The notes under the pieces: model-generated
Seen by the model: the letters and a program-made list of their open reading frames with translations, nothing else
What the model was told of the DNA's origin: nothing
Database searches by the model: none
Translations under genes and position numbers: made by a program
Part shown: positions 37,734-48,951 of the stretch, piece after piece
How the letters are laid out: each line of letters begins with the position of its first letter
How positions within the stretch are numbered: position 1 is the first letter of the stretch
Assembly (NCBI GenBank): GCA_949361645.1
Contig: OX442420.1
Location: 124,001-188,000, forward strand
Source: Spongilla lacustris
Taxonomy: Eukaryota > Porifera > Demospongiae > Spongillida > Spongillidae
DNA: 64,000 nucleotides
Reading direction: 5' to 3'

Positions 37734-38143
37734 CAGTAAGACACCATGCCATTGCTGATGATTTCATATTTATTTTTGCAAATCTGATTTCTATTTATCT
37801 TTATATATTTTTTACATTGTGATTCAAAAATTGACCTCGTTGAATTTTCATGTAACAATATACAGCCATCAATTTAATGTACAGTTTGACCTACACTATA
37901 TCAAACGTACATGCAGTATTTTATGTAATAATTCATTCACACCTCATTCTGAGACTGCATACTTGAATTTTATTATTGTTGTTCGTGCTCTAGTCTACCC
38001 AAGCTCAATCACATGCTTCGCCCTTCCATCCTACATGTATCTAAACACAAGCGCATCACAAAGAGAAGCTTTACTAGGGTGATTAAAGGCTGCATCGTAC
38101 AAGTTTAACAATATAATGTTCCCTTCACTACAACGGTAATGGT

Positions 38144-38218
38144 CTTTCGCCACGTCGAGGTTGGAGTGTTCGCCACCAACAGGGTGTGGCGAACACTCCA
38201 ACCTCGACGTGGCGAAAG
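38144..38218. repeat. Perfect 33-bp hairpin
   Basis: Arms 38144-38176 and 38186-38218 are exact inverses (CTTTCGCCACGTCGAGG...) around a 9-base loop. Each arm contains a GAGTGTTCGCCAC motif shared with the surrounding transposon. Confidence 0.9.
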
Positions 38219-38474
38219 GCCACTTGCAAAGGAAAGTAATATTGGTACGTGGCACTATCTGATAACGAAACACAGGTACTTATATACTTCAATCCTTATG
38301 TTTTGGTGGTGTTTATGAATGAATGAATGGTCGTCTTCCTATAACAAATGCTACAATCCAGAGTGAAGCTTTCCCGGGGTGGTTAAAGGCTGCTCCATAC
38401 CTGATAACTTGGTTAAGCAATGTTCTGTTAAAATCCACCTTCCTTACGCTACGTAACAACGAAATACAGGGGGG

Positions 38475-38520
38475 CAGTGGCGGCCTGGCTACTTTATGGC
38501 AGGGGGGGCACACATGAGAA

Positions 38521-38555
<35 letters not shown>

Positions 38556-38970
38556 TGTCTCGTACCCACAAACCAGAGGCGTTGTTAATGAATAGCTGTC
38601 CGCCTTCGGCCGATTCAACGAGCGGGGGGGGGGGGGGGGGGGAGGGGGGGGGGTGCTGTCCGCCTTCGGCCGATTCAACGAGCGGGGGGGGGGGGGGTGC
38701 TGTCCGCCTTCGGCCGATTCAACGAGCGGGGGGGGGGGGGGGGGGAGGTGACAGTGATTGACCGTGCACATGCACATGCGTAATACAGGCGAGTTAATTT
38801 GTTAATTTAATCAAGATTTATAACGATTACATCGGACGATTGATCGAGCGCTAGCGCTTGATAATACATTGACCTGACGCCTGGCGCCCTTCGGTGCCCG
38901 TGGCGCCCCACGTCATAAAGCGGCAGGTGGGTTGGTGCCCCCCCTGGCCCCCCCGGCCAGGCCGCCACTG
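38475..38970. mobile_element. hAT MITE with 8-bp target duplication
   Basis: Inverted ends CAGTGGCGGCCTGGC; flanked by the perfect 8-bp repeat CAGGGGGG (38467-38474, 38971-38978). The interior has a C run and three copies of TGCTGTCCGCCTTCGGCC followed by GATTCAACGAGC and G runs. It inserted into a CAGGGGGGTGGCGAACACTC motif of the pogo-like element. Confidence 0.9.
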
Positions 38971-39249
38971 CAGGGGGGTGGCGAACACTCCAACCATAGG
39001 TGGCGAAAGACCAACCGCACTGGCGACTATACCAGAAATCCGCTTAATTGGATAAAACGGTTGTTTTCCTTCGTACGGAGCACGTTTTTAAAAGCAGTAG
39101 TAGTATAGAGTGAAGGCTGACGATTTCTTGGAATCAGGTATGTTTATATAATCATCCCCCCTGTTAGCTGTATATTCAAGACTACCGACATCGGTACTCG
39201 CGGGTGGCGAACACTACCTACGCTACCCTATGCTACCGAACATACCCTA

Positions 39250-40060
39250 CGCTACCCTACTAAATCCACATAGTATACTCACCAAAACACCTGCGTCTCG
39301 GAAGATGAAATCATGAAGGGCCGCCCTGCATGCCTAATTGATGCGCTCCACATCTCTGGCTCTACATACCAGTCTGGTTTGTGTATCGTTACAATTCATA
39401 CTATAATTGTAATTCTTTGAGTTATCTAATAGTTACCCGACATAATTTTAATAATTGTAACTTTTATTCCTAGATGACGCAAGGTATTACGCAATGACTA
39501 CTTCGTTTAAGAATAAATTATGCGCGGTAGAAATTAATTTCTTGTCTTGATTTTATTTTACGAATGGTTCATGGTATAATCTTTATAAAGCACAGATTAA
39601 CAATCAGTTCGATTTATTGTAAATTATAAATGTGTTTAAAATTCAATTGGAAAAAAAAAAGCAAGATGACCGCCTATGTATGGGCCATTTCTCCATATGT
39701 ATAGGATCACAAAAAGCCACTTGACTTTGCCGGCTAAAGACGAAGCTATTGAGAAGGTGTTAAGGAAAGCCATGCAAAAGCCAGTGGTGAGGGGAGGGGA
39801 GGGGAGGGGAGAGGAGAGGAATTATTATTAGACCAACTTTTGATACAGACTTGGTTGGTAGTCATGGTTACAATACAGTTAGCTATATAATAGAGTAATG
39901 TAATAATAGCCCTTTTGGGCCTGAAATTACGAAGACGCTGTGCTAAGTTATATTGCAATGATGGTGTCGTTCATTTCATATTTAAGTAGTCTATAAATAG
40001 CATCGCCTGCTGATGTCAGTAATTTGTGCACTGAAGATTGAATTATTGCACACCACCTAC
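39250..40060. other. Intergenic, no recognised gene
   Basis: AT-rich DNA with a (GGGGA)n patch at 39787-39815. I see no exon until the acceptor at 40061. Confidence 0.5.
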
Positions 40061-40742
40061 AGATTACCTTTGAGAACCTATTGGCTGACTACCTTAGCAA
40101 GCCACGCCCCACCAGGCCTGCTGATGCTCTCACACCAGCTCCCCCACCCACCACTCGTGATCGTAATATTCCCTTGGAGCTGAAGGAAAAATGGCAAGCC
40201 ATAGCTCAGCTGGAGGCAGAGGTGCACGAACTGACCCTTCAGACCACAGCACTAAGTGTTGGGGTCAAAGGTAATAATGGAGAAGGGAAGAAATGGGTGA
40301 GGTGATTTATTTGAAAGTTTTTTAAAGAACTATTTTGTTGCCATGTCAACAGGATGATCTTGTTGAAGGTGACACAAAGGATGACTCAAGTTTCTCATTT
40401 ATGGAGGTGCCAAGGCTGGAGGATGAGTACAAGAAGCTTGAGGAGCTGAAAGACAAGACGAAAGCTTTGGCAATAGAGGCCAAGGTGACATCCCAGAGGG
40501 TTAGTGGGAGGGGAGGGAGGGAGAGTGTGGGATGATGGGGAATGAGACCTTTGTTAAGGAAGGTTGGAGGGAAATGAAGGGGAGGGATGGAGGAAGGGGA
40601 GGGATGGAGGAAGGGGAGGAGGGGAGGTAGTAATCGTGCCTATGTCCTTGTGATGTAAGACTTGCGAATTAATGTATTCTATATGTATATGCATGTATGT
40701 CTGCATTCACTGTGCATATTATTGGTGACCAAGTCTAATATG

Positions 40743-41877
40743 CAGGGCCCGCGGAGGGTATTATAAAGTGGGGGGGCAGAAATTATATTTACGTTATAAA
40801 AAGCCGGGCACAATAATATCGATCCTACGACACCAAAATGTCACCTTCACTCGCTTTCAATTGTCAATTCTAGAGGCGAACTCAGAGGCAACTTCGTCCA
40901 GGTAAATATTAGCTGTTCTGTCGCTATGAATGAAGCGAAGCCAAGTTTTCAGGCGACGAGCGTTGGAAAAAGGTCTTTCACTAACTGCATTAGTAGCTGG
41001 ATTGACCAATAGATCAGTTTAAATATATAGTTAACAATCGTCCCTTAAAAGGCTTTTCACATTGTGAAAAGCACTGTAAATTTCGTGGAATGATTGAAAT
41101 CCTCCACGTAGTATGAGTTTTAAAAACGGTAATTGGGCCTTCAAAAGTGTGACATTCAATCAATTCCAGTTTAATGATAGGTCATATAGGCGTTGCAAAC
41201 CGCTTTATTCCAAACAATGAACAAACAGCCAACGCTTGAAATAAACATACACACATGTAATCAATACAGCAAAGAAGGCTGCTTGCAAGGTGGTGACAGA
41301 AATAGCTATAGAGTTAATTGTTAATGTTGTTCCGATGTACAAAAATTTGCTAAAAGCATTCTTCGCTTTTTAGGCAGATAGAATTTCACTTCATGAGGCC
41401 AAACACTACCGATTTCAAACTTTTAAGCTTCATCTTTTTTATCGCGTATCTACAGAGCCATGCAATGGTTGAATGATCTCATTAAAACGAATGAAAAATG
41501 AAGCCTAATGTTTTAATTTTTCGAGTTGAAAGTTTTATACACTATTTCATGCGAGGACCAGAAGTTGCAATGGAACGCCTACACGTGCGGTCAATCTATC
41601 ATTAATTAAAACATGTTACCGTAATGAACCCAGGCAAATCGATTGCTTTATAGGAATAATTCTATCTGTAATCAAATATGTTTGTCAAAGCAAAACAATT
41701 AAATCATTACCGATACAAGCGTCAAACATTGCACATTGGCAATAACGAAGAACAAAAGTCCGGCTGGTACGTATGCATCTGCGATAATTAATACATTTAA
41801 AAATAATAATATACATTATCGGCCTAAAAAGTGGGGGGGCAGCTGCCCCCCTTGCCCCCCCGGCTCCGCGGGCCCTG
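40743..41877. mobile_element. DNA element with CAGGGCCCGCGGAG ends
   Basis: Inverted ends CAGGGCCCGCGGAG with C/G-rich subtermini (GGGGGGGCAG) at both sides; 1,135 bp, AT-rich and non-coding interior. It lies in the intron between exons 2 and 3 of the plus-strand gene. TATG occurs at both flanks, but a clear 8-bp duplication is not visible. Confidence 0.75.
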
Positions 41878-42645
41878 TATGTCTGTATGATACAATCTGT
41901 AATTGTAGTTCTCCACACCTTTTCCCTTAATCAGGGGCGGCGGAGGGTGTCCGTATTTGGGGGGGCAGTGGTCAAAAAAGATAATCATATTCATACCCAT
42001 ACACCGCGACCCCCCCAAAGAAAAAAAATGGTCCGTGTTTATAAAATAAAACACGGGCCATTTTTTTTTTCGGTGGGAAATGTCCCGAATTCGCTGCTAC
42101 ATCCTGAAGATTAACGCATTCTGCACATGCAAGATGAAGCAGTTATTAAATCGTCTTTCTGTCATGGAGGCAATTGAATGGACTCAATGGAGGATCTCAA
42201 ATAGGCCTAGGTGAACAGTTGTATCATCGTCGAAATTATGTCTGTACTTGCGTTTGACGTTGATGTCCTGTAGTTTTCAAGGGTACTGCCTCGACAACTC
42301 ACAGAGCTACTCTCTTCGAATTCGTTTCCCCAATTTAAAACCGCACTTTGTAACGCTTGCCCCGCAGCTCCAGCCGGCGGTACCTTAATCACCCGTTAAC
42401 GCTCCAACACAGCTCAGTCTTTCTTCAGAACGGACCATGATTCATGCCATAGAACTTGCCTTCGTTTCATCCACACCGATAAGTCATCAGTTCACAGTTT
42501 AATAGTCTCGCAAGCCCGTTATTGACGTCGACGATCGATTACAAATTATGGATTGGGACCAGGAGAAGTCATACTTATTCTGGTCCCCAGTCCATATATC
42601 GATCGAGGTCTGGCAAACTCACAGTCACACTGCAGGCCCGTAAGT

Positions 42646-42707
42646 AGTTGGGCGTGGCCCGCCCTTCGCGTATTGGCGAATACGCGAAGGGCGGGCCACG
42701 CCCAACT
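42646..42707. repeat. Perfect 29-bp hairpin
   Basis: Arms 42646-42674 and 42679-42707 (AGTTGGGCGTGGCCCGCCC...) are exact inverses around GGCG. GCCCGTAAG flanks both sides (42636-42644, 42710-42718). Confidence 0.92.
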
Positions 42708-44041
42708 AGCCCGTAAGCAGCATCCGAAAAGTGGTCAGGCTGGTATCAGGACCGAAAGAAATTTCAGCTAGGGGGTCTGGGGGAGCGCTGTAAGCTCCCC
42801 CAGCGGGGTCTGGGGCTCCGCCCCAGAAGCTAACGCATTTCCTCGAATCTGAGAGGCATTTTTGGCAGCAAAATTGCTATGTGGCCATGAAATCTTCCCC
42901 TGCATGATGTATATGAATCAAAGTTCCGAACAACACTCTTTATCAGTATGCTCAAATATATACTCCTTTTAAAGCCTCTCTGCCCATCCCAAATTATGTC
43001 TTGCTAAATGATACATCAAACGCTCGTTTAGGGAAGTTGCAATTGCACTTATATAATTAGTGGGGTGATTTACCCAGGGTGTCCCCCGATGTCTGAAAGA
43101 ATCTCAGATTACGATTGGAATTAAGTTAAATTAGCGTCGATTGAACAGCCAGCCATGAGGCGCTCACGTTTACTACAATAAACAATGTGACTGCGTGGTT
43201 TTAAAAATTAGAAACAATAAAATAGCAGCGGGTTGCAATTACATGTAAAGCATAGGAGGCATTAGGAGCCTTAATAGGAACAATCGACTTCCCTTGACTG
43301 ATGTGGACGGACTATCCATGCTAGAGAGATACGTGTAATTTAAACACTGTTGGATAGAAAATTTAATGGAGATTACAACTGTACTAACCGTAGGAAATGT
43401 TTCGTGAATCCTGGTACTGAAGACTTACTTTTCGGCAAACATACCTCAATGTACGGCAAAGGTACCGAATTAGGAACAACAACATCAAAGGGTTGTTACA
43501 TAAACACACAGCTGCATGCATGGGGTTTGCCACCCGCTTAAAAACGATGGTGCACAAAGATTTGTGCAATTTACTGCACGGTAATTATGGCCGATGAGCG
43601 TAAATGTTATTCCCATGCATGGCTATTAGTCGAAAAGGGCTCATTCCGCGAGATTACATGCATGATTCTTAGTATCGCGTACCAGTGAAGTAGCGATAAA
43701 CTACAGGCATGTGGGAGCCAAATTAAGAACTGTGTCCATATCATACGCTAGGCATCATGTAGCACCACGCATTAACATTGTTGTAAATGTCTAGTATAAC
43801 ATTGTCAAATAATGTATTACGTACTTTATAACAGTAGGGTCTTGAGTAAATTCATTGTAAACACGTGACTGTTGATTAAAAATTGTAATGAGATTTAGTG
43901 TTCCTTAATAGGGGTGCGTTCGACGTTCGATACATGTATCGATTCCTTTGCTCTACACGTAGCTATTCAATGGCCGGGTAACCTGCATGTGAGAAATTAT
44001 TATTAAATTATCCATACCGGGTATGCCCACAATTTTATATC

Positions 44042-44301
44042 TGTTAAGGAGCATGCTCTGGCATGACCTGGCTTGCTTTTAGGTGTTAATTATACATGTG
44101 TTGGGCATGCATGTTCTAGAACTTTCTATTGGCTATTTAAGCATTTCACAGTGTGTATGATTCAGGAATAGACGTCAGGGTGCAATCTCTTCGTGCTCTA
44201 CTGTAGTTTGACATAGGCTGTATTACTTTGTATCGCTGTGATTTCCCTGCAATATTATATTCTTTGGACATCCTGAGTATTTTCTAACGAGAAACACAAC
44301 A
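44042..44301 (+). repeat. Gypsy 5' LTR
   Basis: 260 bp, TGTTAAGGAGCATGC...GAAACACAACA. Differs from the 3' LTR by one indel (CTCT against CTT) and four substitutions. CTATTTAAGC is a possible TATA region. Confidence 0.96.
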
Positions 44302-44310
44302 GGATAAAAT

Positions 44311-44330
44311 TGGCGTAGTCGGCAGGATTC
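44311..44330 (+). promoter_or_regulatory. Primer binding site, tRNA-Ser
   Basis: TGGCGTAGTCGGCAGGATTC is complementary to the 3' end of eukaryotic tRNA-Ser plus CCA (family knowledge). It begins nine bases after the LTR. Confidence 0.85.
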
Positions 44331-44343
44331 CGGATCAGCGAAG

Positions 44344-47300
44344 ATGAGCGAGACTGCAAAACTCATGGAGCTGCTGCAGCAACAAATGAAAATACAGCGC
44401 GAACAAACGGAGGCACAAATACAGGCACACGCGAAACAGACGGAAGCTATTATTGCAACTTTGACCGGCGGAGCGGCTAAATGGGGAGATTCAACTCCAA
44501 AGTCTTTCCCTAGCTTCGTCTCTTTCGACACAACGTCAGAGCTCTGGACGGATTACTGGGCCCGCTTCCAGACATTCGTCGCGGCTCATTCAATACCAGA
44601 CGACAAGAAGGCACAGGTCTTTTTGACAAATCAATCTCTGGTAACGTTCAAAACGCTCAGCAATCTTGCTTCGCAACTGACCCCTCCAAAAAATGTCAAT
44701 GAACTCACCGTTGACGAGATCGCTACATTCATGAAGAACCAGTTCGACCCAACCCGTTACGTTATTCGGGAGCGCTTCAAGTTCTGGTCGAATATGCTTC
44801 GGAAGCCGGGGGAAACAGTTCAAGAACTCGCGGCTAGAATTCGACAGGACGCGGTGACGTGCGATTTCGCCTCTATCAAGGATCCGCTTGACGAAGCACT
44901 GCGCACTCGCTTTATTTGTTCAATCAACAATGAAGCTGTCTTAAAAGCATTATTCAAGGTCAAGGACAGTGACTTAACTTTCGCCAAGGCAATAATGATT
45001 GCAATGGAGACCGAGGACGCTTCCAAGGTTGCCAAGGAGACGGTATATGGAAACAAATCAGGTTCCGTTCACAAAGTTCAATATTTCAAGAAGCAGGCGG
45101 ATGAACACTCTGTATTGAAACCGAAGTTCAAGGGCAAGGATCAGAAAAGGAGGGATTTCGCCAAAGGAGTTTGCCCGAGGTGTGGAAAGACAGAGCACTT
45201 ATCTAAGGACTGTCCTCACATAAAAAGCACCTGCCATTTCTGCCAGAAGATGGGACACCTTCAATCAGTATGCCTAAAGAAGAAAAAGGAGGATGGGGGG
45301 TCTGTCAAGATTATCTCTAGGCGTGCACTGAGAACAGTCAAAAAGATTAACTCCATTCCACAACCGAAACAGTCAGTCTGGGTTAGTGGCCAGCAACTCA
45401 CTTTCGAAGTTGATACTGGAGCTGGCGACAACTTCTGTTCCAAGGACTTTTGGAAGAAACTTGGAGAACCTGCACTCGCACAAGTCTCCAGTCGCTATCA
45501 AGTGGCTAATGGGCAACCTCTCCCAGTACTTGGCACCTTCAGAGCTTCAGCTTCTCTTCTAAAGGACCAGGAACCAGTAACATTATTAGCGTTCATTGTC
45601 ACTGATGTTCCAAAACTCAATCTCCTTGGTCGTGATGCTATTGTTAAACTTGGGGTTAACGTTTCTGCTTTACTAGGGGTGTCTTCGACTCCAGGCAAAG
45701 GAACAATTCAGAATCTTCAGAGTATCACTGACACAAAGGAACCCAAGCCAGATGAGGAGTTACAGCAAGCTTGCCGTAAGCTGTGTGGTGAATTCACGGA
45801 ACTTTTCAAACCTGAGCTGGGGTGCTTGAAGGATTTTCAATTGGAGATCAAATTCAAGGCAGAGTCCAATCCCACCTTCTGTAAACCTCGTCCAGTACCT
45901 TTTGCTATTCTGGATGACTTAAATCAAGCTTACGATGCAGGTATTGCAAAGGGCGTCTGGAAACCAACCCAATTCAATGCATATGGAACTCCAGTTGTCC
46001 CGATTCGTAAAAAGGTTCTACCGGGTCAAACAAATGGCAAGCTACGAGTTTGTGGTGATTATTCAGTGGCTGTCAATGCTCAGTTGGAAACTCACCGTTA
46101 TCCAATTCCCCTTCCTGAAGACTTGATGCGAAAACTCAGCGGTGGATACGGTTTCTCCAAGATAGATCTAGCAGATGCCTACAACCAGGTAATGCTTGGT
46201 CCAGAAAGCCAGAAGAGGCTTGCACTGAGTACCCATCGTGGGGTTTTGCTCCAACTTAGACTTCCATTTGGCATTAGCTCTGCCCCAGGCTATTTCCAAG
46301 AAATCATGGATCAGCTGACAGGAGACCTCAAAGGAGTATGCACCTACTTTGATGACATCCTGGTTAGTGGTATGAATGCTTCAGAACATCTGGAGAACCT
46401 CCGTGCCCTTCTGCAACGTCTACAGGACAAAGGTCTCCGATGCCGCCTGGAAAAATGTCAGTTTGCAGAACCATCCATCGAGTACTTGGGCCATACTCTC
46501 TCTCAAAAGGGGATTGCTAAAGGATCGAAGGTTGATGCACTGGTACAGATGCCTCCTCCTACAAACGTCAGCAGTCTTCGTTCTTTTCTGGGTTCAGTGC
46601 AGTTTTATAGCAAGTTCTTACCCAATCTAGCTACAGTGTTAGCACCATTGCATCAGCTCACCAAGAAGGACACCAAGTGGAAATGGGATTCTACTGAAGA
46701 AGCAGCCTTTAGGGAGCTGAAGAAGAACTTATGTGCAGATACCGTGTTGGCTCATTTTCAATCTTCCATTCCAATCGGAATCTCTTGTGATGCATCAGAG
46801 GTTGGTATTGGAGCAGTCCTTTTTCACCGATATCCAGATGGCAGCGAACAGCCGATTGCAAACGTCTCCAAGACACTTACAGAGACTCAACGCAGATACA
46901 GCCAAATTCAAAAAGAAGCGCTAGCCATTATATTTGCATTAAAGAAGTTCCACCAGTTCCTGTATGGTCGCAGCTTCATTTTGGTGACAGACCATAAGCC
47001 TCTCATTGCTTTATTTGGTCCACACAGAGCAACTCCAGTGTTAGCTGCTAACAGATTGGCTCGATGGGCACTGATGCTCAACCAGTATCAATACAGCATT
47101 GAATATCGGAAGACATCAGAGCATGGGAACGCAGATGCCCTTAGCCGTCTTCCAGCAGAAGCAGATACCAGTTTTGATGGGGAGGAGGATGAGGCAGATG
47201 TAGATGTGGTCTGTGCTATCCGCACAATAGGTCAGCAACTCAACCTCACAGACCCTGGTGTTCTAGCAAGGGAGTCAGCAAACGACCCAGTGATTTCAAA

Positions 47301-48651
47301 TGTGATTCGTTGTACCAGAGAAGGATGGCCTGAGAGAGTCCCAGAGATTCAAACAAAGGACTATTCTATGGAAAACTTCAGAAAGATTTCCATGTCACTC
47401 TCTGTAGCTCATGGCTGTCTTCTAAATGGATCCAGAGTAGTCATTCCTTCCAGCCTGCAGCCTCAAGTACTGCAGCTACTTCATTTAGGGCATTTTGGCA
47501 TCCAAAGAATGAAGCAGTTAGCCCGTACAGCAGTATACTGGCCAGGAATTGACAAGGACATCATGGATCAGTGTCAGCGATGCAGCGCATGTGGGGAACA
47601 CCAGAACAAAGTAGCCAAACCTGCCAACCATCCCTGGATGCTACCTGAAAAGCCGTGGAGCAGACTCCACGTTGATCATGCTATCAATTTCTTGGGCAGT
47701 AACTGGTTAGTTATGGTAGATGCCTACTCGAAATACCCTTGCATTCATCCCACAACATCTACCTCAAGCAAAGCTACTACTGACCTACTAGAGCAGGACT
47801 TTGCACACTTCGGATACCCTCACACGATCGTAACAGACAATTCTACATCTTTCCTATCCGAAGAATTCCAGACTTGGTGCCGTGAGCGTGGTATTGTGCA
47901 TCTTACTGGGGCACCATACCATCCAGCCACTAATGGAGCAGCTGAGCGCATGGTACAAACTTTCAAACAGGCCCTCAGCAAGTCAACACTCCCACCAAAG
48001 GCAGCACTACTGGAATTCCTTATGCAGTACCGAAGGACACCTCTGGCAGAAGGATATTCACCCAGTGAAATCCTGAATGGGCGCCAGATTAGAAGCAAAA
48101 TCGATATTTTGCTACCTTCACCAGCACACATAGCCCAAGGGAAACAAGCAAAGAGTGCTACCAAGTCCCAGTTGAGTGAGAGACACCAGCAAGTTGAAAA
48201 GGTGACCCAGACATTCAAGATAGGATCCCCCTGTTATGCCCTATACTGTGGTCCAAGGAGGGAGAAGGAGCCAAGATGGGTCCCTGCTGTTGTCACAAAG
48301 GTCTTTGGCTCTCGTTCATTCAATGTTTGTGTATTTCCTAAAGGAGTCACATGGCGACGACATCTAGAACAGCTGAGGCCAAGGCATGGCATTCAAGAAG
48401 ATGATGATCCGGGGGATACTTCCACACATGATTCTAATTCCTCCTATTCATCACTCGAAGAGACTTACTCAGACACTTTGTCTGGTCAAGACATGCTCTC
48501 AGAAAGCCCAAAACCAATGCCAACACCTCAGGAGCTCTCTATTCCAGAACCTAAGCAACCACCAAACCCCAAACCTCGCAATCCACGTTTGCCTACTGGA
48601 GGAGACTATGGTCCAGAAAATCTACGGAGGTCAACCAGGATTAAAAAGTGA
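44344..48651 (+). CDS. Gypsy gag-pol polyprotein
   Basis: Uninterrupted 1,435-aa ORF. The gag region is at about 1-270, then two CCHC zinc knuckles (CPRCGKTEHLSKDC about 277; CHFCQKMGHLQSVC about 297). An aspartic protease with VDTGAG lies at about 356. Reverse transcriptase has YFDDILVSG at about 668, and RNase H has SCDASEVGIGAVL at about 815. The integrase HHCC region is at about 1045-1085 and the catalytic core has Asp in VDHAINF (about 1110), Asp in IVTDNSTSF (about 1163) and Glu in NGAAERMVQTF (about 1199). The C-terminal tail is Pro/Ser-rich and ends LRRSTRIKK. Gag and pol share one frame, with no frameshift needed. Domain order PR-RT-RH-IN is the gypsy (Metaviridae) order; no envelope gene. 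The ATG lies 13 bases after the primer site. It would form cytoplasmic particles and copy RNA to DNA. Confidence 0.97.
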   Translation: MSETAKLMELLQQQMKIQREQTEAQIQAHAKQTEAIIATLTGGAAKWGDSTPKSFPSFVSFDTTSELWTDYWARFQTFVAAHSIPDDKKAQVFLTNQSLVTFKTLSNLASQLTPPKNVNELTVDEIATFMKNQFDPTRYVIRERFKFWSNMLRKPGETVQELAARIRQDAVTCDFASIKDPLDEALRTRFICSINNEAVLKALFKVKDSDLTFAKAIMIAMETEDASKVAKETVYGNKSGSVHKVQYFKKQADEHSVLKPKFKGKDQKRRDFAKGVCPRCGKTEHLSKDCPHIKSTCHFCQKMGHLQSVCLKKKKEDGGSVKIISRRALRTVKKINSIPQPKQSVWVSGQQLTFEVDTGAGDNFCSKDFWKKLGEPALAQVSSRYQVANGQPLPVLGTFRASASLLKDQEPVTLLAFIVTDVPKLNLLGRDAIVKLGVNVSALLGVSSTPGKGTIQNLQSITDTKEPKPDEELQQACRKLCGEFTELFKPELGCLKDFQLEIKFKAESNPTFCKPRPVPFAILDDLNQAYDAGIAKGVWKPTQFNAYGTPVVPIRKKVLPGQTNGKLRVCGDYSVAVNAQLETHRYPIPLPEDLMRKLSGGYGFSKIDLADAYNQVMLGPESQKRLALSTHRGVLLQLRLPFGISSAPGYFQEIMDQLTGDLKGVCTYFDDILVSGMNASEHLENLRALLQRLQDKGLRCRLEKCQFAEPSIEYLGHTLSQKGIAKGSKVDALVQMPPPTNVSSLRSFLGSVQFYSKFLPNLATVLAPLHQLTKKDTKWKWDSTEEAAFRELKKNLCADTVLAHFQSSIPIGISCDASEVGIGAVLFHRYPDGSEQPIANVSKTLTETQRRYSQIQKEALAIIFALKKFHQFLYGRSFILVTDHKPLIALFGPHRATPVLAANRLARWALMLNQYQYSIEYRKTSEHGNADALSRLPAEADTSFDGEEDEADVDVVCAIRTIGQQLNLTDPGVLARESANDPVISNVIRCTREGWPERVPEIQTKDYSMENFRKISMSLSVAHGCLLNGSRVVIPSSLQPQVLQLLHLGHFGIQRMKQLARTAVYWPGIDKDIMDQCQRCSACGEHQNKVAKPANHPWMLPEKPWSRLHVDHAINFLGSNWLVMVDAYSKYPCIHPTTSTSSKATTDLLEQDFAHFGYPHTIVTDNSTSFLSEEFQTWCRERGIVHLTGAPYHPATNGAAERMVQTFKQALSKSTLPPKAALLEFLMQYRRTPLAEGYSPSEILNGRQIRSKIDILLPSPAHIAQGKQAKSATKSQLSERHQQVEKVTQTFKIGSPCYALYCGPRREKEPRWVPAVVTKVFGSRSFNVCVFPKGVTWRRHLEQLRPRHGIQEDDDPGDTSTHDSNSSYSSLEETYSDTLSGQDMLSESPKPMPTPQELSIPEPKQPPNPKPRNPRLPTGGDYGPENLRRSTRIKK

Positions 48652-48681
48652 ACATGGCCTCTGAGGTCAAGCCTCAAGACC

Positions 48682-48692
48682 AGTGGGGGAGG
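48682..48692 (+). promoter_or_regulatory. Polypurine tract
   Basis: AGTGGGGGAGG directly before the 3' LTR, the usual start of plus-strand DNA synthesis; one T interrupts the purines. Confidence 0.8.
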
Positions 48693-48951
48693 TGTTAAGG
48701 AGCATGCTTGGCATGACCTGGCTTGCTTTTAGGTGTTAATTATACATGTGTTGTGCATGCATGTTCTAGAACTTTCTATTGGCTATTTAAGCATTTCACT
48801 GTGTGTATGATTCGGGAATAGACGTCAGTGTGCAATCTCTTCGTGCTCTACTGTAGTTTGACATAGGCTGTATTACTTTGTATCGCTGTGATTTCCCTGC
48901 AATATTATATTCTTTGGACATCCTGAGTATTTTCTAACGAGAAACACAACA
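48693..48951 (+). repeat. Gypsy 3' LTR
   Basis: 259 bp, TGTTAAGG to CACAACA, about 98% like the 5' LTR. Confidence 0.96.

Larger units (their letters stand above)
34490..39220. mobile_element. Candidate pogo-like transposon with repeated TGGCGAACA motifs
   Basis: At least a dozen copies of TGGCGAACACTCC, TGGCGACTA or their complements lie on both sides of the transposase gene: left near 34494, 34510, 34869, 34911 and 35040; right near 38144-38218, 38979, 39000, 39021 and 39203. I did not see them elsewhere in the window. They look like subterminal transposase-binding repeats. Exact ends and a TA duplication were not identified. Confidence 0.5.
44042..48951 (+). mobile_element. Intact gypsy-type LTR retrotransposon, 4.9 kb
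   Basis: Two LTRs of about 260 bp starting TGTTAAGG and ending CACAACA, flanked by the 5-bp duplication ATATC (44037-44041, 48952-48956). It has a tRNA-Ser primer site, a purine tract and one long gag-pol ORF. The LTRs differ at about five sites, so the insertion is recent but not brand new. It sits inside the CAGGCCCGTAA element. Confidence 0.97.

Noticed and set aside
44311..44330. Possible tRNA gene fragment
   Set aside because: Only the 3' complement of tRNA-Ser is present, directly after an LTR: a primer site, not a tRNA gene. I saw no complete tRNA or rRNA in the window.
47820..48218. Minus-strand ORFs inside gypsy and inside the pogo transposase
   Set aside because: Antisense shadows of long real ORFs.
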